Shown: positions 56,701-63,783, numbered from the stretch's first letter. The stretch: 64,000 nt of DNA from Mycolicibacterium frederiksbergense (GCF_029893345.1 NZ_JARXVE010000014.1:39594-103593), one strand, 5' to 3'. Numbers and translations are program-made. Notes: generated by a model from the sequence alone, not told the origin.

Positions 56701-57081
56701 GGCAAGGTCAACGAGGCGCGGCGACGTGCGATCCAGCGCGTCGTCCCCACACAGTACGAACATGCGAGTGATCCCGACTTCTACTGGCCCAGTGGAGTGG
56801 ACCCGCTGTCGTGGCGAACGGTCCGAGCCTCGAATAAGGGTGAGGGCCGGCCGATCGGCGAGGTCAGTTTGGTTGAGATCGGCAATGCCATGACGATCGT
56901 GGCCGAGCAAGCCGGCGGGATTGCAGTTGATGATTTGAAGCGTGACGCACTGGCGGTATTCGGTGGTACTCGCATCACTCAGGCGATCGGGGCGCGACTG
57001 GATGAGGCGTTGGACCGTGCGGTTGCCGTTGGGACGCTGAAGAAGTTGCCGTCGGGGATCGTGGTGGTGGGGTCAGCATGA
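50737..57081 (+). CDS. Giant HEPN/DUF4011/SF1 helicase/nuclease defence protein (Hhe-like)
   Basis: 2114 residues. Domains in order: Swt1-type HEPN (1-140, RNKWAH at 99-104, a possible RNase site); Pro/Ala linker; beta-rich domain then transglutaminase-like fold (about 350-500, GTCLDTTLVMAAVL); DUF4011 (about 540-760, WKNALLDLSLRNKLINYTDR); SF1 helicase with GPPGTGKS (Lys856), FDEAS (Asp1472-Glu1473), GDSKQMPPTSF, WHYRSQ and NVAITRAR; Vsr/DUF559-like nuclease (about 1775-1870); DUF3320 (about 1930-2010). This layout matches single-gene antiphage systems of the HEPN-helicase-Vsr type. It is intact. GTG start after GCAGGGG. The next gene overlaps its stop. Confidence 0.9.
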   Translation: MNSVDRHQLVGQTLTTLAGGLAPFVTQVLNRVLPPGTDWADLLRAKDAANGRRAGEYQSRDLALMLRAMTERLGDLGYPFNSAMPRQAEIYAKELREVRNKWAHTGEFSDAETYRAIDSAELLLRAIGATEVAARVNKLKASVAVPPVTQPAPVAQATPAPEPAPAPAADAPRIEISAISDLSYAMAHCRIPVIDHITVDNTGGDRQGAVIEVDVVSAEGSHGGPAEIHLDLLAHQPTVLRTVDLKLDAASMLQVDEQRPGDIRVVLRDNAGKVLAETAKEVNILAANQWKATPPQLALEILAAYIQPNAAAVATLMIDVSDRLGAATENSSIDGYQSENPERVDAIAGAVFDAMKARDIRYAEPPASWGDIGQKVRTPAQVLDGRLGTCLDTTLVMAAVLEQCGINTTIWLIRGHAFLGYWRFDGALGNVSTTEPIDVVNRVDLGHIGLVETTMVTQSVPDATFEDARRAPRSRHFSDDLTNILGITDVRQARQARIYPLPSRSADADGNVVVAQYEPGAGPVIAPYVATDTKPAPQAETVPGRIRQWKNALLDLSLRNKLINYTDRAGYRLEVPAPALSRFEDAVNAGARISLLGSDEVQNVDIARGVRFGRDLAEDEREILLADKHCAYIDITAASYKTKLRYLANKAKTIREETGANNLYLAFGMLTWHLNDRPLRSPLVLVPVTLSTTNRGERYVITMDDTGASTPNYCLVEKLRTSLGLEIPALAQPDEDASGIDLTGTFDAVRRAAAQAGLPFRVEDSVHLSILQFAKFPLWKDLDESWKGLSRNSLVRHLIENPQNPFVDPVTATADVDLNELSTTVPVPADASQLRAVADAVGGHTFVLEGPPGTGKSQTITNLLAHAMAAGRRVLFVAEKRAALDVVKKRLESVGLGELSLDIHDKSARPAAVRAQIKNALELRLSHDADLLHTKLQVAESSRHSLARYAERLHERNAVGQSLYTARSSELAADQDVTPFSVPRSLVTNADPAIFDAVAQALRTLPEKVDDARPRPDHPWAFIGAIPQSGLDPAAIHAAAVAFDSALDELHVGGISLDVAGKYESPDVIDEWTRLTNEPRYPLAAVDNLSTAQWQADVTGIEHALASLQRGKPEWLATATPAAMDLDIPAIHAAAVAADESGFFGRKKRRRAVLAQLTEVLAVDPAEVKLKSLSALTADLQNSHAAVADLRQQVAALPVVLFDRSWNPFIEADAGHATESLKALRRVGEVLCTNPTEPRIADLRKFYSDTAAGTMASTLQALSSGWRRLAETTGTTTAEQQRWAGDGSFIGHWWATRGTRRLESAETIERWIALLQHVEPLLRADMADARQDILAGQVVAEDASLAFDRGVAVASVAERLEASGLSDFDVTAHGKAIQRFSTSSSAIRDELRRAIPAQLLAGRTFDVYTESGQIGLLKRQLDKKRGGMSVRGLMDNFGDLITQILPCTLMSPDSVARFFPAQADIFDIVVFDEASQIRVADAIGAMGRAKSVVVVGDSKQMPPTSFAEANASIDDGEEDTNPEVIADEESILSECVQSLVPQQWLSWHYRSQDEALIAFSNIHYYNGRLASFPAPLAPAGGHGISLVRVDGQFERTGRGKTLRTNRVEADRIVADIRGRFASSPDVAPSIGVITFNAQQRDLIENLLRDAGDDRLVQALDEPDGLFVKNLENVQGDERDTIMFSVAFSKNGKGVVPLNFGPLSRPGGERRLNVAITRARCEVVLYASFDPVELRAEETTQVGTKHLRTYLEMAQRGVETITQGGRRNAVIDRHRDDIAQSLRREGFVVKSDVGLSDFRVDLVIADPNEPDQPLVAVLLDGSEWYERKTVADRDGLPIDVLGNLLHWPGVERVWLPEWLSQRDATVTRLRDSVAAAKQRLLEPPVEEVVSPPQVVESAPVPAASEEVFAFRSAPLAEPKPAPAAARRHPNLAEFSAWMPIVIGDVRVLDEIHSSYNESHVVKVVESIIEAEAPIHRDRLAKLVAGAFSLGKVNEARRRAIQRVVPTQYEHASDPDFYWPSGVDPLSWRTVRASNKGEGRPIGEVSLVEIGNAMTIVAEQAGGIAVDDLKRDALAVFGGTRITQAIGARLDEALDRAVAVGTLKKLPSGIVVVGSA

Positions 57082-57290
57082 GCGCCGCTGAGTTCGACGA
57101 CGGTCTCTTCGACCGCATCGCATCGGTTATCGATGCTAGCGATGAGATCGAGACGTTGGTATCAAGCGTCCCAACTGTGTTTCCTCAGTTTGGGGAGCCC
57201 CTGTTTGTGTGTCCACCCGTTTCTAGAGTCGGGTTGTCTGGTCATGACGGGGCGGCAGACAAGATCGACGTTTGGGAAGTGGTGACGTAA
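57078..57290 (+). CDS. Small acidic protein coupled to the helicase gene
   Basis: 70 residues starting MSAAEFDDGLFDRIASVID. The ATG overlaps the stop of the giant gene (ATGA), and its own stop is 2 bp before the GIY-YIG start, so it belongs to the same operon. I recognise no domain. It could be a regulatory or immunity partner. Confidence 0.55.
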   Translation: MSAAEFDDGLFDRIASVIDASDEIETLVSSVPTVFPQFGEPLFVCPPVSRVGLSGHDGAADKIDVWEVVT

Positions 57291-57292
57291 CT

Positions 57293-58204
57293 GTGGCGCG
57301 GGCGCAGACAATCCAGATCTATCTACCGTCCGGAGACCCCGCGGGGTTGAGAGTGGCAAACTTGACGACGCGCACGGTTCGTGTGTTTGAGGTGCCTCGC
57401 TCGCTCTTGGCGCAGTTTCTTCAGCGTGCCGAAGCCACACAGGTTGGTGTCTACTACCTGTTTGGTTCGAAAGACGATGAGACTCCGCAGTGCTACATCG
57501 GTCAGTCGGGAAATGTGGGGGCACGTCTTCAACAGCACACCACGTCCAAGGATTTTTGGACGAGGGCGATGGTGGCCGTGTCGCTGACCAACGAATGGAC
57601 CTCGACGCACGCGGCCTACCTGGAGTGGTTGTCATTGGCGCGAGCAAAGACTGCGGGGCGATACACCCTAGTCAATGGCAATCAAGCCTCGAACCCGTTC
57701 ACCCCGGAGCCGTTGGAGGCTGATTGCCAGGAGTTCATTGAGACAATTGCTGTGCTACTCGCCACCTTGGGCGCTCCCGTGTTGGAAGCTGTCAAGCCCT
57801 CGCCGGCGGTCGCGCCAGACTCGCTAGACACGGAGAACACTCCAGAAGAGCTGTTCTTCCGCGATGTTGGCTGCGAAGCCACCGGTTATCAAACCTCTGA
57901 AGGCCTACTAGTGCTCGCGGGGTCAAGAGGGCGGTCTGTGCTTCGCCCCTCGGCTCCAACCACTATGGCTGGTCAGCGCGATAATCTCGAGGCTGAAGGC
58001 GTAATCAAAGTGGAGGGCGATGAATTGGTTTTCTTGAAAGACCACTTGTTCACCAGCCCCTCCGCTGCGGGAAGTTTGCTTGTCGGCGGTACCAACAACG
58101 GTCGCACCAGCTGGCATAACGCAAAGGGCCAATCCATCAACGTCCTCGAACAGCTTTCGCTGTCATCCACCGGTCAGCAGCATCGCAACGGGCCGATGGC
58201 GTGA
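57293..58204 (+). CDS. GIY-YIG nuclease-domain protein with DUF4357
   Basis: 303 residues. The GIY-YIG core (about 45-130) has VGVYYLFGSK, CYIGQSGNVGARLQQH and a catalytic-region glutamate in AAYLEWL. The C-terminus (about 195-290) is DUF4357-like, ending TSWHNAKGQSINVLEQ. This pairing is common in defence islands. GTG 57293 is taken, 2 bp after the previous stop; TTG 57272 is in frame. Probably co-transcribed with the helicase. Confidence 0.85.
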   Translation: MARAQTIQIYLPSGDPAGLRVANLTTRTVRVFEVPRSLLAQFLQRAEATQVGVYYLFGSKDDETPQCYIGQSGNVGARLQQHTTSKDFWTRAMVAVSLTNEWTSTHAAYLEWLSLARAKTAGRYTLVNGNQASNPFTPEPLEADCQEFIETIAVLLATLGAPVLEAVKPSPAVAPDSLDTENTPEELFFRDVGCEATGYQTSEGLLVLAGSRGRSVLRPSAPTTMAGQRDNLEAEGVIKVEGDELVFLKDHLFTSPSAAGSLLVGGTNNGRTSWHNAKGQSINVLEQLSLSSTGQQHRNGPMA

Positions 58205-58328
58205 TTCCGCACTCTGCGAAGTCAGGTGCATGGTGAGAACCGCTCGCAATATCAGATATTTCGACGGATGCAACCTGGTACGTGACTACCCTCGGTAGTT
58301 TGGCCTTCCGCAGCGAAGCAGGTGGAGA

Positions 58329-59387
58329 GTGCAACCCTACCAACTATGGAACCAGCAACGCGGCACGTGGTGTGACGATGAAATTGTTGGTGAAAAGAAC
58401 TATGGTGCAACGATTCGTCGGCTGCTGCCACCGGACTGGTCACCAACTGGGACCGAGGTCCGCCGCACTTTCGAACTGATTCCAGAACCCAGTAATCCGC
58501 ACGATCCGTGGGCGATCTCCGTGCGGGCCGACGGCTGCACGGTTGGCTATCTACCTCGGGAGGATTGCCGTGGATGGGCCAATGTGGTTCGGCGCGTCGT
58601 CGCCTCGGGTTATGTCCCAGTCGTGCCAGGCCGTGTTTATGCCTTCGATGCCGTTGATTGGGACGCCTGGGATGGGGACGGTGATCCGCCGAAAGAGTTC
58701 GCCGCGAAGATCCAGCTGAAGCTGGGGGATCCCCACGCTGCGCTACCGCTCAACGACCCGCCAATGGGCGCGTACACATTGATACCTCGTTCGATGATTG
58801 TTCAGGTGACCAAGGAAGAAGAGCACAACGACGCGCTGCTGAAGTTTGTGCCGGCCAGTGGCTACGGGATGCTGTTCGTCACCCTGCATGAGTGTGGGTC
58901 CGGAAATGGATCCTCGGGCAAGTCGATCGTGGAAGTTCGCATCGACGATGAACGCATCGGACAGTTGACACCACAAATGAGCCAGCGGTTCTTGCCGATG
59001 ATCCGTCACCTTCAATCGCGAGGGCTACTTACAGCATGTTGGGGCGATGTCACGGGCTCAGCAGTCGCCGCAGAAGTAAGGATCGACGGTGTGAAGGCCA
59101 ACGAGGCTGATGCCGCGGTCCTTGACGGTGAAGCGGTGACGGTTCCTCGGCTTGTCGCGGCACAAGCAGATCCACTGCAGTACGACATGTCGGTGGTGAG
59201 TGTCGGTACGGTCGAGTCTGCTGCGCGCCATTCCTATAACGAGAGAGACAGAGGTCAGGCCTCTCCTGGTTCTGTCCCACCTCCGCGGCCCCCGGCCGCG
59301 TGGTACGACGACCCACGCGATCCGCGGATGTTTCGGTATTGGGATGGCGTGAGGTGGACCGAGCACGTGGCGCCCAAGGTTAACTAG
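58329..59387 (+). CDS. HIRAN-domain protein with C-terminal DUF2510
   Basis: 352 residues. Residues 15-90 form a HIRAN domain (EIVGEKNYGATIRRLL ... FELIPEPSNPHDPWAISVRADGCTVGYLPRE), which in Rad5/HLTF proteins binds single-stranded 3' DNA ends. A middle domain (about 145-290) is unrecognised. The C-terminus is DUF2510 (AAWYDDPRDPRMFRYWDGVRWTEH). The GTG follows AGGTGGAGA closely. It may recognise DNA ends for the neighbouring nucleases. That is inference. Confidence 0.8.
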   Translation: MQPYQLWNQQRGTWCDDEIVGEKNYGATIRRLLPPDWSPTGTEVRRTFELIPEPSNPHDPWAISVRADGCTVGYLPREDCRGWANVVRRVVASGYVPVVPGRVYAFDAVDWDAWDGDGDPPKEFAAKIQLKLGDPHAALPLNDPPMGAYTLIPRSMIVQVTKEEEHNDALLKFVPASGYGMLFVTLHECGSGNGSSGKSIVEVRIDDERIGQLTPQMSQRFLPMIRHLQSRGLLTACWGDVTGSAVAAEVRIDGVKANEADAAVLDGEAVTVPRLVAAQADPLQYDMSVVSVGTVESAARHSYNERDRGQASPGSVPPPRPPAAWYDDPRDPRMFRYWDGVRWTEHVAPKVN

Positions 59388-59531
59388 CGGCGAGCGGCTG
59401 TCTGATCTAGACCACGGATCGTCGGTGGCTGGCGGGATAACCTGGCAATCCGACACCACTTGTCTGTTGACTCTGTCATATTCTGTACGGCTCGCACGTG
59501 CGGGCGTTTGACAGACCGCTGGAGGAGTCCG

Positions 59532-59690
59532 ATGGCCACGCTTCGCCCCTTGGTGCTCTTCGGTGGCAAAAGGGTGACCCTGGCGATCGGAGCCCGGCTG
59601 GGACGCGGCGCTGCAGCAACCCCGGATGTGGGCGCTCAAACTGTCGCCTATGGGCGTGGTTGTGATTCCATGATCGAATTGAGTTTCTGA
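59532..59690 (+). CDS. Small ORF coupled to OGG-fold gene
   Basis: 52 codons. The ATG at 59532 follows GGAGGAG by 4 nt, and the stop overlaps the next start (TGATG), implying translational coupling. The product (MATLRPLVLFGGKRVTLAIG...) has no recognised domain. It could be only a coupling leader. Confidence 0.45.
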   Translation: MATLRPLVLFGGKRVTLAIGARLGRGAAATPDVGAQTVAYGRGCDSMIELSF

Positions 59691-60424
59691 TGACCTACAT
59701 TCACGATGATCAGGCTCGCCAGGAAGCTGCCGATCATCCGCTGGCGAACCATCACCTTCAAGAGATCCGCGGGCTAATTGCAGCCAAGCGAAACGAGCTG
59801 GGTGAAGGCGGCGTGCGAGCCCATCGCGTCGGCTACAACCCAGCAAGTTGGGCAGGGCTGTTACCAGATCGACTGACTGAAAATGACTGCGTATCCCGCG
59901 GTGACGTATTTGCGATTGCCGAAACCGGTGATCTGGCAGATGTCTTCACTGCATCTTATGTGTGGGGTACGGGGCGGATTGGTTACGGGCCGCGCCGATA
60001 CCGGGACATTGTCGAATCGACTGCGGGGCAGCTTGACCTCATGCTGGCGCGAGCTGCTGAAGCGAGCTCCGAGCACCCCGTTGCCGGCTACGCCATGTTC
60101 TACGGCGGTGACAGTCCAGAGAGTCGGGCCCCTGCCAATCACGAACCATGGTGCCGGATAGAGGGTTTCGGACCAGCATTCTTTACCAAGTTTCTGTACT
60201 TCACCACTCCTGGTGCACTAATTCTGGACAACGTACTCGCCCGTAAGGTCGCCGCACTCAGTGGTATGCCCCACCTGGTGACCCGTGCTGGCAAGTCGCG
60301 GGCGTGGAGCCCGTATCGGTATGCGGTCTACCTGCATTGGATGCGTCAGGCGGCGCAGGAGTTGGGCTGCTCGGCGGACGAACTCGAACTGACCTTGTTT
60401 ACCGCGCCAGATCTCTCGACGTAG
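59690..60424 (+). CDS. OGG-fold DNA glycosylase-like protein
   Basis: 244 residues resembling the stand-alone 8-oxoguanine glycosylase OGG-fold family of actinobacteria. The helix-hairpin-helix-like part reads IEGFGPAFFTKFLYF, followed by ALILDNVLARKVAAL with an Asp that could be the catalytic acid. No other domain is present. Found in a defence setting, it may act on modified phage or damaged DNA. The exact base is unknown. Confidence 0.75.
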   Translation: MTYIHDDQARQEAADHPLANHHLQEIRGLIAAKRNELGEGGVRAHRVGYNPASWAGLLPDRLTENDCVSRGDVFAIAETGDLADVFTASYVWGTGRIGYGPRRYRDIVESTAGQLDLMLARAAEASSEHPVAGYAMFYGGDSPESRAPANHEPWCRIEGFGPAFFTKFLYFTTPGALILDNVLARKVAALSGMPHLVTRAGKSRAWSPYRYAVYLHWMRQAAQELGCSADELELTLFTAPDLST

Positions 60425-60475
60425 TCTGCCAAGGGGATCACCGACAACTTCGAGAAGGCACATGCCCTACGCGGA

Positions 60476-60829
60476 GTGGCCGACAAGCTGTCGGCGTTGG
60501 ACAAACCCAGCGTCGAGGACCGCAAGATCCTGGGGGAGGCGAAGACCACTGCTGCCAACCTGGAACGCGCTGCGATCGAGCGGGTGGAGCTGATCGGCAA
60601 ATGCGCCACGGAAGCACAACTCATCGACAAATCCCTACGCACAGAACGCGAGGACGCCCGAGTCGCCGAGCAACGAGCCGAGCTGCACGCGAAGTTGAGT
60701 GCCATGCTCTACGGGATCGAGGCCACGCCAGACACCACCCCAGCGGATTCTGCGGTGGACGCGGTGATGGCGCGTGTGCAGGCCTACCGAGAGATCAAGA
60801 ACCAGATTCAACAAGCTCGTGACGACTGA
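60476..60829 (+). CDS. Coiled-coil protein or remnant of a larger gene
   Basis: 117 residues, mostly charged alpha-helix (KILGEAKTTAANLERAAIERVELIGK ... QQARDD). It lies in the same frame as the OGG-fold gene, and the 17 codons between the TAG at 60422 and the GTG at 60476 also read as protein (ITDNFEKAHALRG). No good ribosome site is seen. It may be the C-terminal scrap of another gene. Function unknown. Confidence 0.45.
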   Translation: MADKLSALDKPSVEDRKILGEAKTTAANLERAAIERVELIGKCATEAQLIDKSLRTEREDARVAEQRAELHAKLSAMLYGIEATPDTTPADSAVDAVMARVQAYREIKNQIQQARDD

Positions 60830-60904
60830 TCCGCACGTAATGATCTGGGGTTAGCCGTTTTTCAGCGAACCAGTGGTAGGCCGTTGAGGCCCCGCCCTGC
60901 CGAT

Positions 60905-61390
60905 TCAGCCACGGTGGATACTTTCCACGGGTGTGTTCTCTGCGAGTTCGGCAATCTCCAGAATGCGAGGTGTAAGCCCTGGATCTGGGGTAGGGGACTC
61001 GCCGGAGGATTGCATTGGCTCCTCGTCATCGTCGATCTCCCAGTCGATGTCCAGGATGAAGAGCGTCTTGGTATCACCTTGAATGCATCGGATTAACCGC
61101 TCCAGGTCACACCAGTGCTCGTGCATGCAGTGCGCGACGGGGCTTTCACACACGGAGCCGGCTACAGGGACGGGCGGTATCAGTTCGCCGTCCCGGTAGC
61201 GGGCAAGGGTCACGTCGGTGAACCCGAACCTCGGATTGCCGTCCGTTACCTCGGTGACTACATGTACGACACCCACCCCCTCAATCGGGACATCGGTGTG
61301 CTCCCGAAAGGCTTGACTGACGTAGCTGAACGGAGTCATACGGGCAACGTCACGGTCCAAGAGTGGATATATAGTACGCTGTACCTTCAT
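60905..61390 (-). CDS. Conserved-looking protein of unknown function
   Basis: 161 residues, acidic C-terminal half (DIDWEIDDDEEP), with two cysteines and several histidines clustered in CESPVAHCMHEHWCDLERLIRC, a possible metal site. It lacks a ribosome site, but a damage-type promoter ends 6 bp before its ATG, so the message is probably leaderless. It is on the opposite strand to its neighbours. Confidence 0.6.
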   Translation of the reverse strand: MKVQRTIYPLLDRDVARMTPFSYVSQAFREHTDVPIEGVGVVHVVTEVTDGNPRFGFTDVTLARYRDGELIPPVPVAGSVCESPVAHCMHEHWCDLERLIRCIQGDTKTLFILDIDWEIDDDEEPMQSSGESPTPDPGLTPRILEIAELAENTPVESIHRG

Positions 61391-61396
61391 GTTTCA

Positions 61397-61418
61397 ATTC
61401 TACCGAGGGGTACCGACA
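61397..61418 (-). promoter_or_regulatory. PafBC/ClpR-type damage promoter, leaderless
   Basis: On the minus strand, TGTCGGTA (61418-61411), 8 bp, then TAGAAT (61402-61397), a full TANNNT -10. Six bases later comes the ATG of the 161-residue gene, which would make the start codon the transcript's 5' end. Confidence 0.6.
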
Positions 61419-61651
61419 TATCCGATGGAAATTTGCTGCGGAAGGTCCCGCGGGCCTTGGGATGGTGGGGACGGGCGTGGCAACACGCCACTCGAAAGCG
61501 GGTTCGCCTACACGCTCGCTATCCGCACTGCCGAGCAACGTTCCGAGTTGTCCGACGACTGACCGAGCCCATCGCGTCCGGGTGTTGCAGTGCCGTCGGG
61601 CTCGACACCCGAGCTAGATTTGGGACAGTGAGTGTCACCAAGGAGTGAAAT

Positions 61652-62206
61652 ATGCCCAAAGGCAGCGACGGCGGATTCGTGTCCATGCAAGACGCGCTCA
61701 ACGCGTGGGAGCCAATTGCGATCGCACTCCTGGCGGAAACGGCGAAGAAGTACAACGGTTTCGTCACGTATACCGAGCTGTCCGATGCCGTCCAAACCCG
61801 TTCGGGGATCAGGCACAACGGTCTGTTGCCGAACTGGATCGGTGATCTGTTGCAGCGGGTCATCTATCACTGTCGTGACAATGGCATACCGCATCTCAGC
61901 TCGCTGTGCGTCACGGCAGATGGCACGGTCGGAAACGGTTACAGCAACGTCCCGATTCTCCTTGGTGACGTCGAGTCGATGAATCTCGAGCAACTCGACG
62001 ACCACGCCGCCAGGACGCGACTTGAGTGCTACCGATACTTCGGCGCGGAGTTGCCGCCAGGAGGGGGCGAGCCAATGCTCACCCCCAAGGCGAAGGCGGC
62101 GCAGGAGTGGAAACGAGCACAGGCGAAGATGGCAGAACCGCCGAAGCTTTGCCCCGAGTGCTTCATCGCGCTGCCCGTGACGGGAGTATGCGACGAGTGC
62201 GCTTAG
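61652..62206 (+). CDS. Unknown protein with C-terminal zinc ribbon
   Basis: 184 residues. The first 110 contain a helical, winged-helix-like pattern (YNGFVTYTELSDAVQTRSGI, LLPNWIGDLLQRVIYHC). The end has CPEC ... CDEC, a likely four-cysteine zinc ribbon. AAGGAG precedes the ATG. I know no function. Confidence 0.65.
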   Translation: MPKGSDGGFVSMQDALNAWEPIAIALLAETAKKYNGFVTYTELSDAVQTRSGIRHNGLLPNWIGDLLQRVIYHCRDNGIPHLSSLCVTADGTVGNGYSNVPILLGDVESMNLEQLDDHAARTRLECYRYFGAELPPGGGEPMLTPKAKAAQEWKRAQAKMAEPPKLCPECFIALPVTGVCDECA

Positions 62207-62395
62207 TTTTTCGTGAGGGCCTGCCCGATTGCATCGTCGCCATATGCGCCGCTTTGTCCGCAGGTACCACCTAGCTCCACATCTCAGGCCGGCGTGGCTG
62301 TTGGTAGTCGTCGTGAGATTCGAGGACGTTGCCATCTTGGTCTTCGCCCACCAGCGCTCAAACGTCCCGCCCCGCTGGGTGATAACTCGGTGAAG

Positions 62396-62566
62396 CTACA
62401 CGAGGGCATAGTCTTTGGTGCGGTCGACGGCTTGCTGGGGTATCGAACCAAGCTCATACCCGTGCACCGCGAGGTCAACTGTCTCCAAGTCGGATCTCAT
62501 GTAGTACGTAACCGTCACGCGAACACGATGCAGTTCAGGTGCTTTCGATCTGCGGAAGATACTCAT
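62396..62566 (-). CDS. Small ORF overlapping metallophosphatase fragment
   Basis: 56 codons from ATG 62566, overlapping the stop of the fragment before it (ATGA). The product MSIFRRSKAPELHRVRVTVTYYMRSDLE... has no recognised domain. Stretches 62207-62395 and 62674-62945 hold nothing I can support. Confidence 0.35.
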   Translation of the reverse strand: MSIFRRSKAPELHRVRVTVTYYMRSDLETVDLAVHGYELGSIPQQAVDRTKDYALV

Positions 62567-62673
62567 CGCCCGGCCCGGCACGCGTCGCCGCCGCCAACTC
62601 GTGCCAGTGGTTGGGTGGCGTATCCGTGGACGTCGCCGATGATGTCGTAACCCTGGACTGCGGATCCGGTCAT
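62563..62673 (-). pseudogene. N-terminal fragment of metallophosphoesterase
   Basis: 36 codons with a good ribosome site (GAAGGGGG). The product contains YDIIGDVHGYATQ, the first metal-binding motif (GDxHG) of calcineurin-like phosphoesterases, then stops. The other four motifs are absent, so this is a truncated gene. Confidence 0.6.
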
Positions 62674-62945
62674 CTGGGCCCCCTTCTTCCGTTCGAAGTT
62701 CCGGCTGTCATTCAGAGGTGTCAGCGGCTCGGCGCAACGCGCGGTGTCACAGGGCATATGGAGCCATCGTGAGAGCGGCACTCTTGCTGCAACTACCAGT
62801 GCCGGTCGCGTCTCGCGGAGGTTGGCCCGCGGTAGCCCGAACTTTGGCGACGGAGTCGCGCGACCTGCCCCAACCCTAACCGGACCCTCCGATATCCAGG
62901 TTCAAACCGGCGGCGTCGCCGCCCGTATCCGCCAGTCGCGCGGAC

Positions 62946-62968
62946 TTGTCGGTGCCCGGTGTCATTCT
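62946..62968 (+). promoter_or_regulatory. PafBC/ClpR-type DNA-damage promoter motif
   Basis: TTGTCGGTG (62946-62954), 8 bp, then CATTCT (62963-62968), nearly identical to the copy at 50455 through the following 10 bases as well. The start codon of the DUF2510 membrane protein is 49 bp downstream. Confidence 0.65.
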
Positions 62969-63016
62969 GATCGGCTCGCGTGAGCGCGGTTCCACCGCTG
63001 ACGAGAGGAATGAACG

Positions 63017-63619
63017 ATGACAAGCCAGAGAAACCCAGTCCCCGCGCCCGGCTGGTACCCGGATCCAGGTGGGCAACCGGGGCAGCGCTACCACGATGGC
63101 CAGCGCTGGGCCCAGCACTTCGTCCCCACCCCGCCGGCCGTCCCCGCACCGCCACCGGCAGCGCCGGCCGTCGCGGTCGCGGTGGCTACCGGCGGCGGAA
63201 CCAATCACGCACTGCACCTTGTGCTCACATTGTTGACCTGCGGGATGTGGCTGCCGATCTGGTTTCTGGTGGCCATCTTCGGTGGCGGATCGTCGTCCTC
63301 GGTGGCCGTCGGCTCGGGCGCGGGAGTCATGGCCCGGACCTCCAACCGTCGACCATTGCTGGTGGCGGCAGTGCTCGGCGGACTGTTCGCCCTCGGCGTG
63401 ATCGCTGAACACCCTTGGCTGATAGTTGTTTTGGCGGTTGTGGGGACGCTGGCCGGATTGGGTGTCTGGGCGCTCAAGTCTGCGAAGCAACGTGAAGAGC
63501 AGCAGCGCCGCGAGCAGTTCGAACGCGACATGCTCTCCGACCGCGCCGACTACGAAGACAAGCTCTTCCAGGAGGGTGATCCGCGGGGACTCCATGGCCG
63601 CTACCCGCCATCGGAATAG
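63017..63619 (+). CDS. DUF2510 membrane protein
   Basis: 200 residues. The N-terminal DUF2510 (GWYPDPGGQPGQRYHDGQRWAQHF) and a Pro/Ala linker precede one hydrophobic segment at about 75-95 (LVLTLLTCGMWLPIWFLVAIF) and two more at about 115-155. A basic/acidic coiled-coil tail (KQREEQQRREQFERDML) follows. AGAGGAA is upstream of the ATG. DUF2510 often marks actinobacterial membrane proteins. It sits behind a damage-type promoter; a role as membrane effector is a guess. Confidence 0.75.
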   Translation: MTSQRNPVPAPGWYPDPGGQPGQRYHDGQRWAQHFVPTPPAVPAPPPAAPAVAVAVATGGGTNHALHLVLTLLTCGMWLPIWFLVAIFGGGSSSSVAVGSGAGVMARTSNRRPLLVAAVLGGLFALGVIAEHPWLIVVLAVVGTLAGLGVWALKSAKQREEQQRREQFERDMLSDRADYEDKLFQEGDPRGLHGRYPPSE

Positions 63620-63783
63620 GTGTCCTATGTCGCAATACAATCCGAAATTTGAAAGCTCAAGTACGGCTCGGCCGCGCGTGGTTATATGTGCTGGCTATCT
63701 AGTCGTGGGGGCGTGAGGCGGGCTCAGTGACCGATGGAGAACTTGTTCGGGAGTCAGGCGGGCTGGCAGCAGTGGAGGGGAAA

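Noticed and set aside
51285..56910. Several long minus-strand frames inside the giant helicase gene, including a 695-codon one at 50668-52755
   Set aside because: All are antisense shadows. The plus-strand protein has continuous recognisable domains.
62213..62650. A 145-codon plus-strand ORF after the zinc-ribbon gene
   Set aside because: Ser/Pro/Arg-rich with no ribosome site, opposite to the small ORF and the phosphoesterase fragment.
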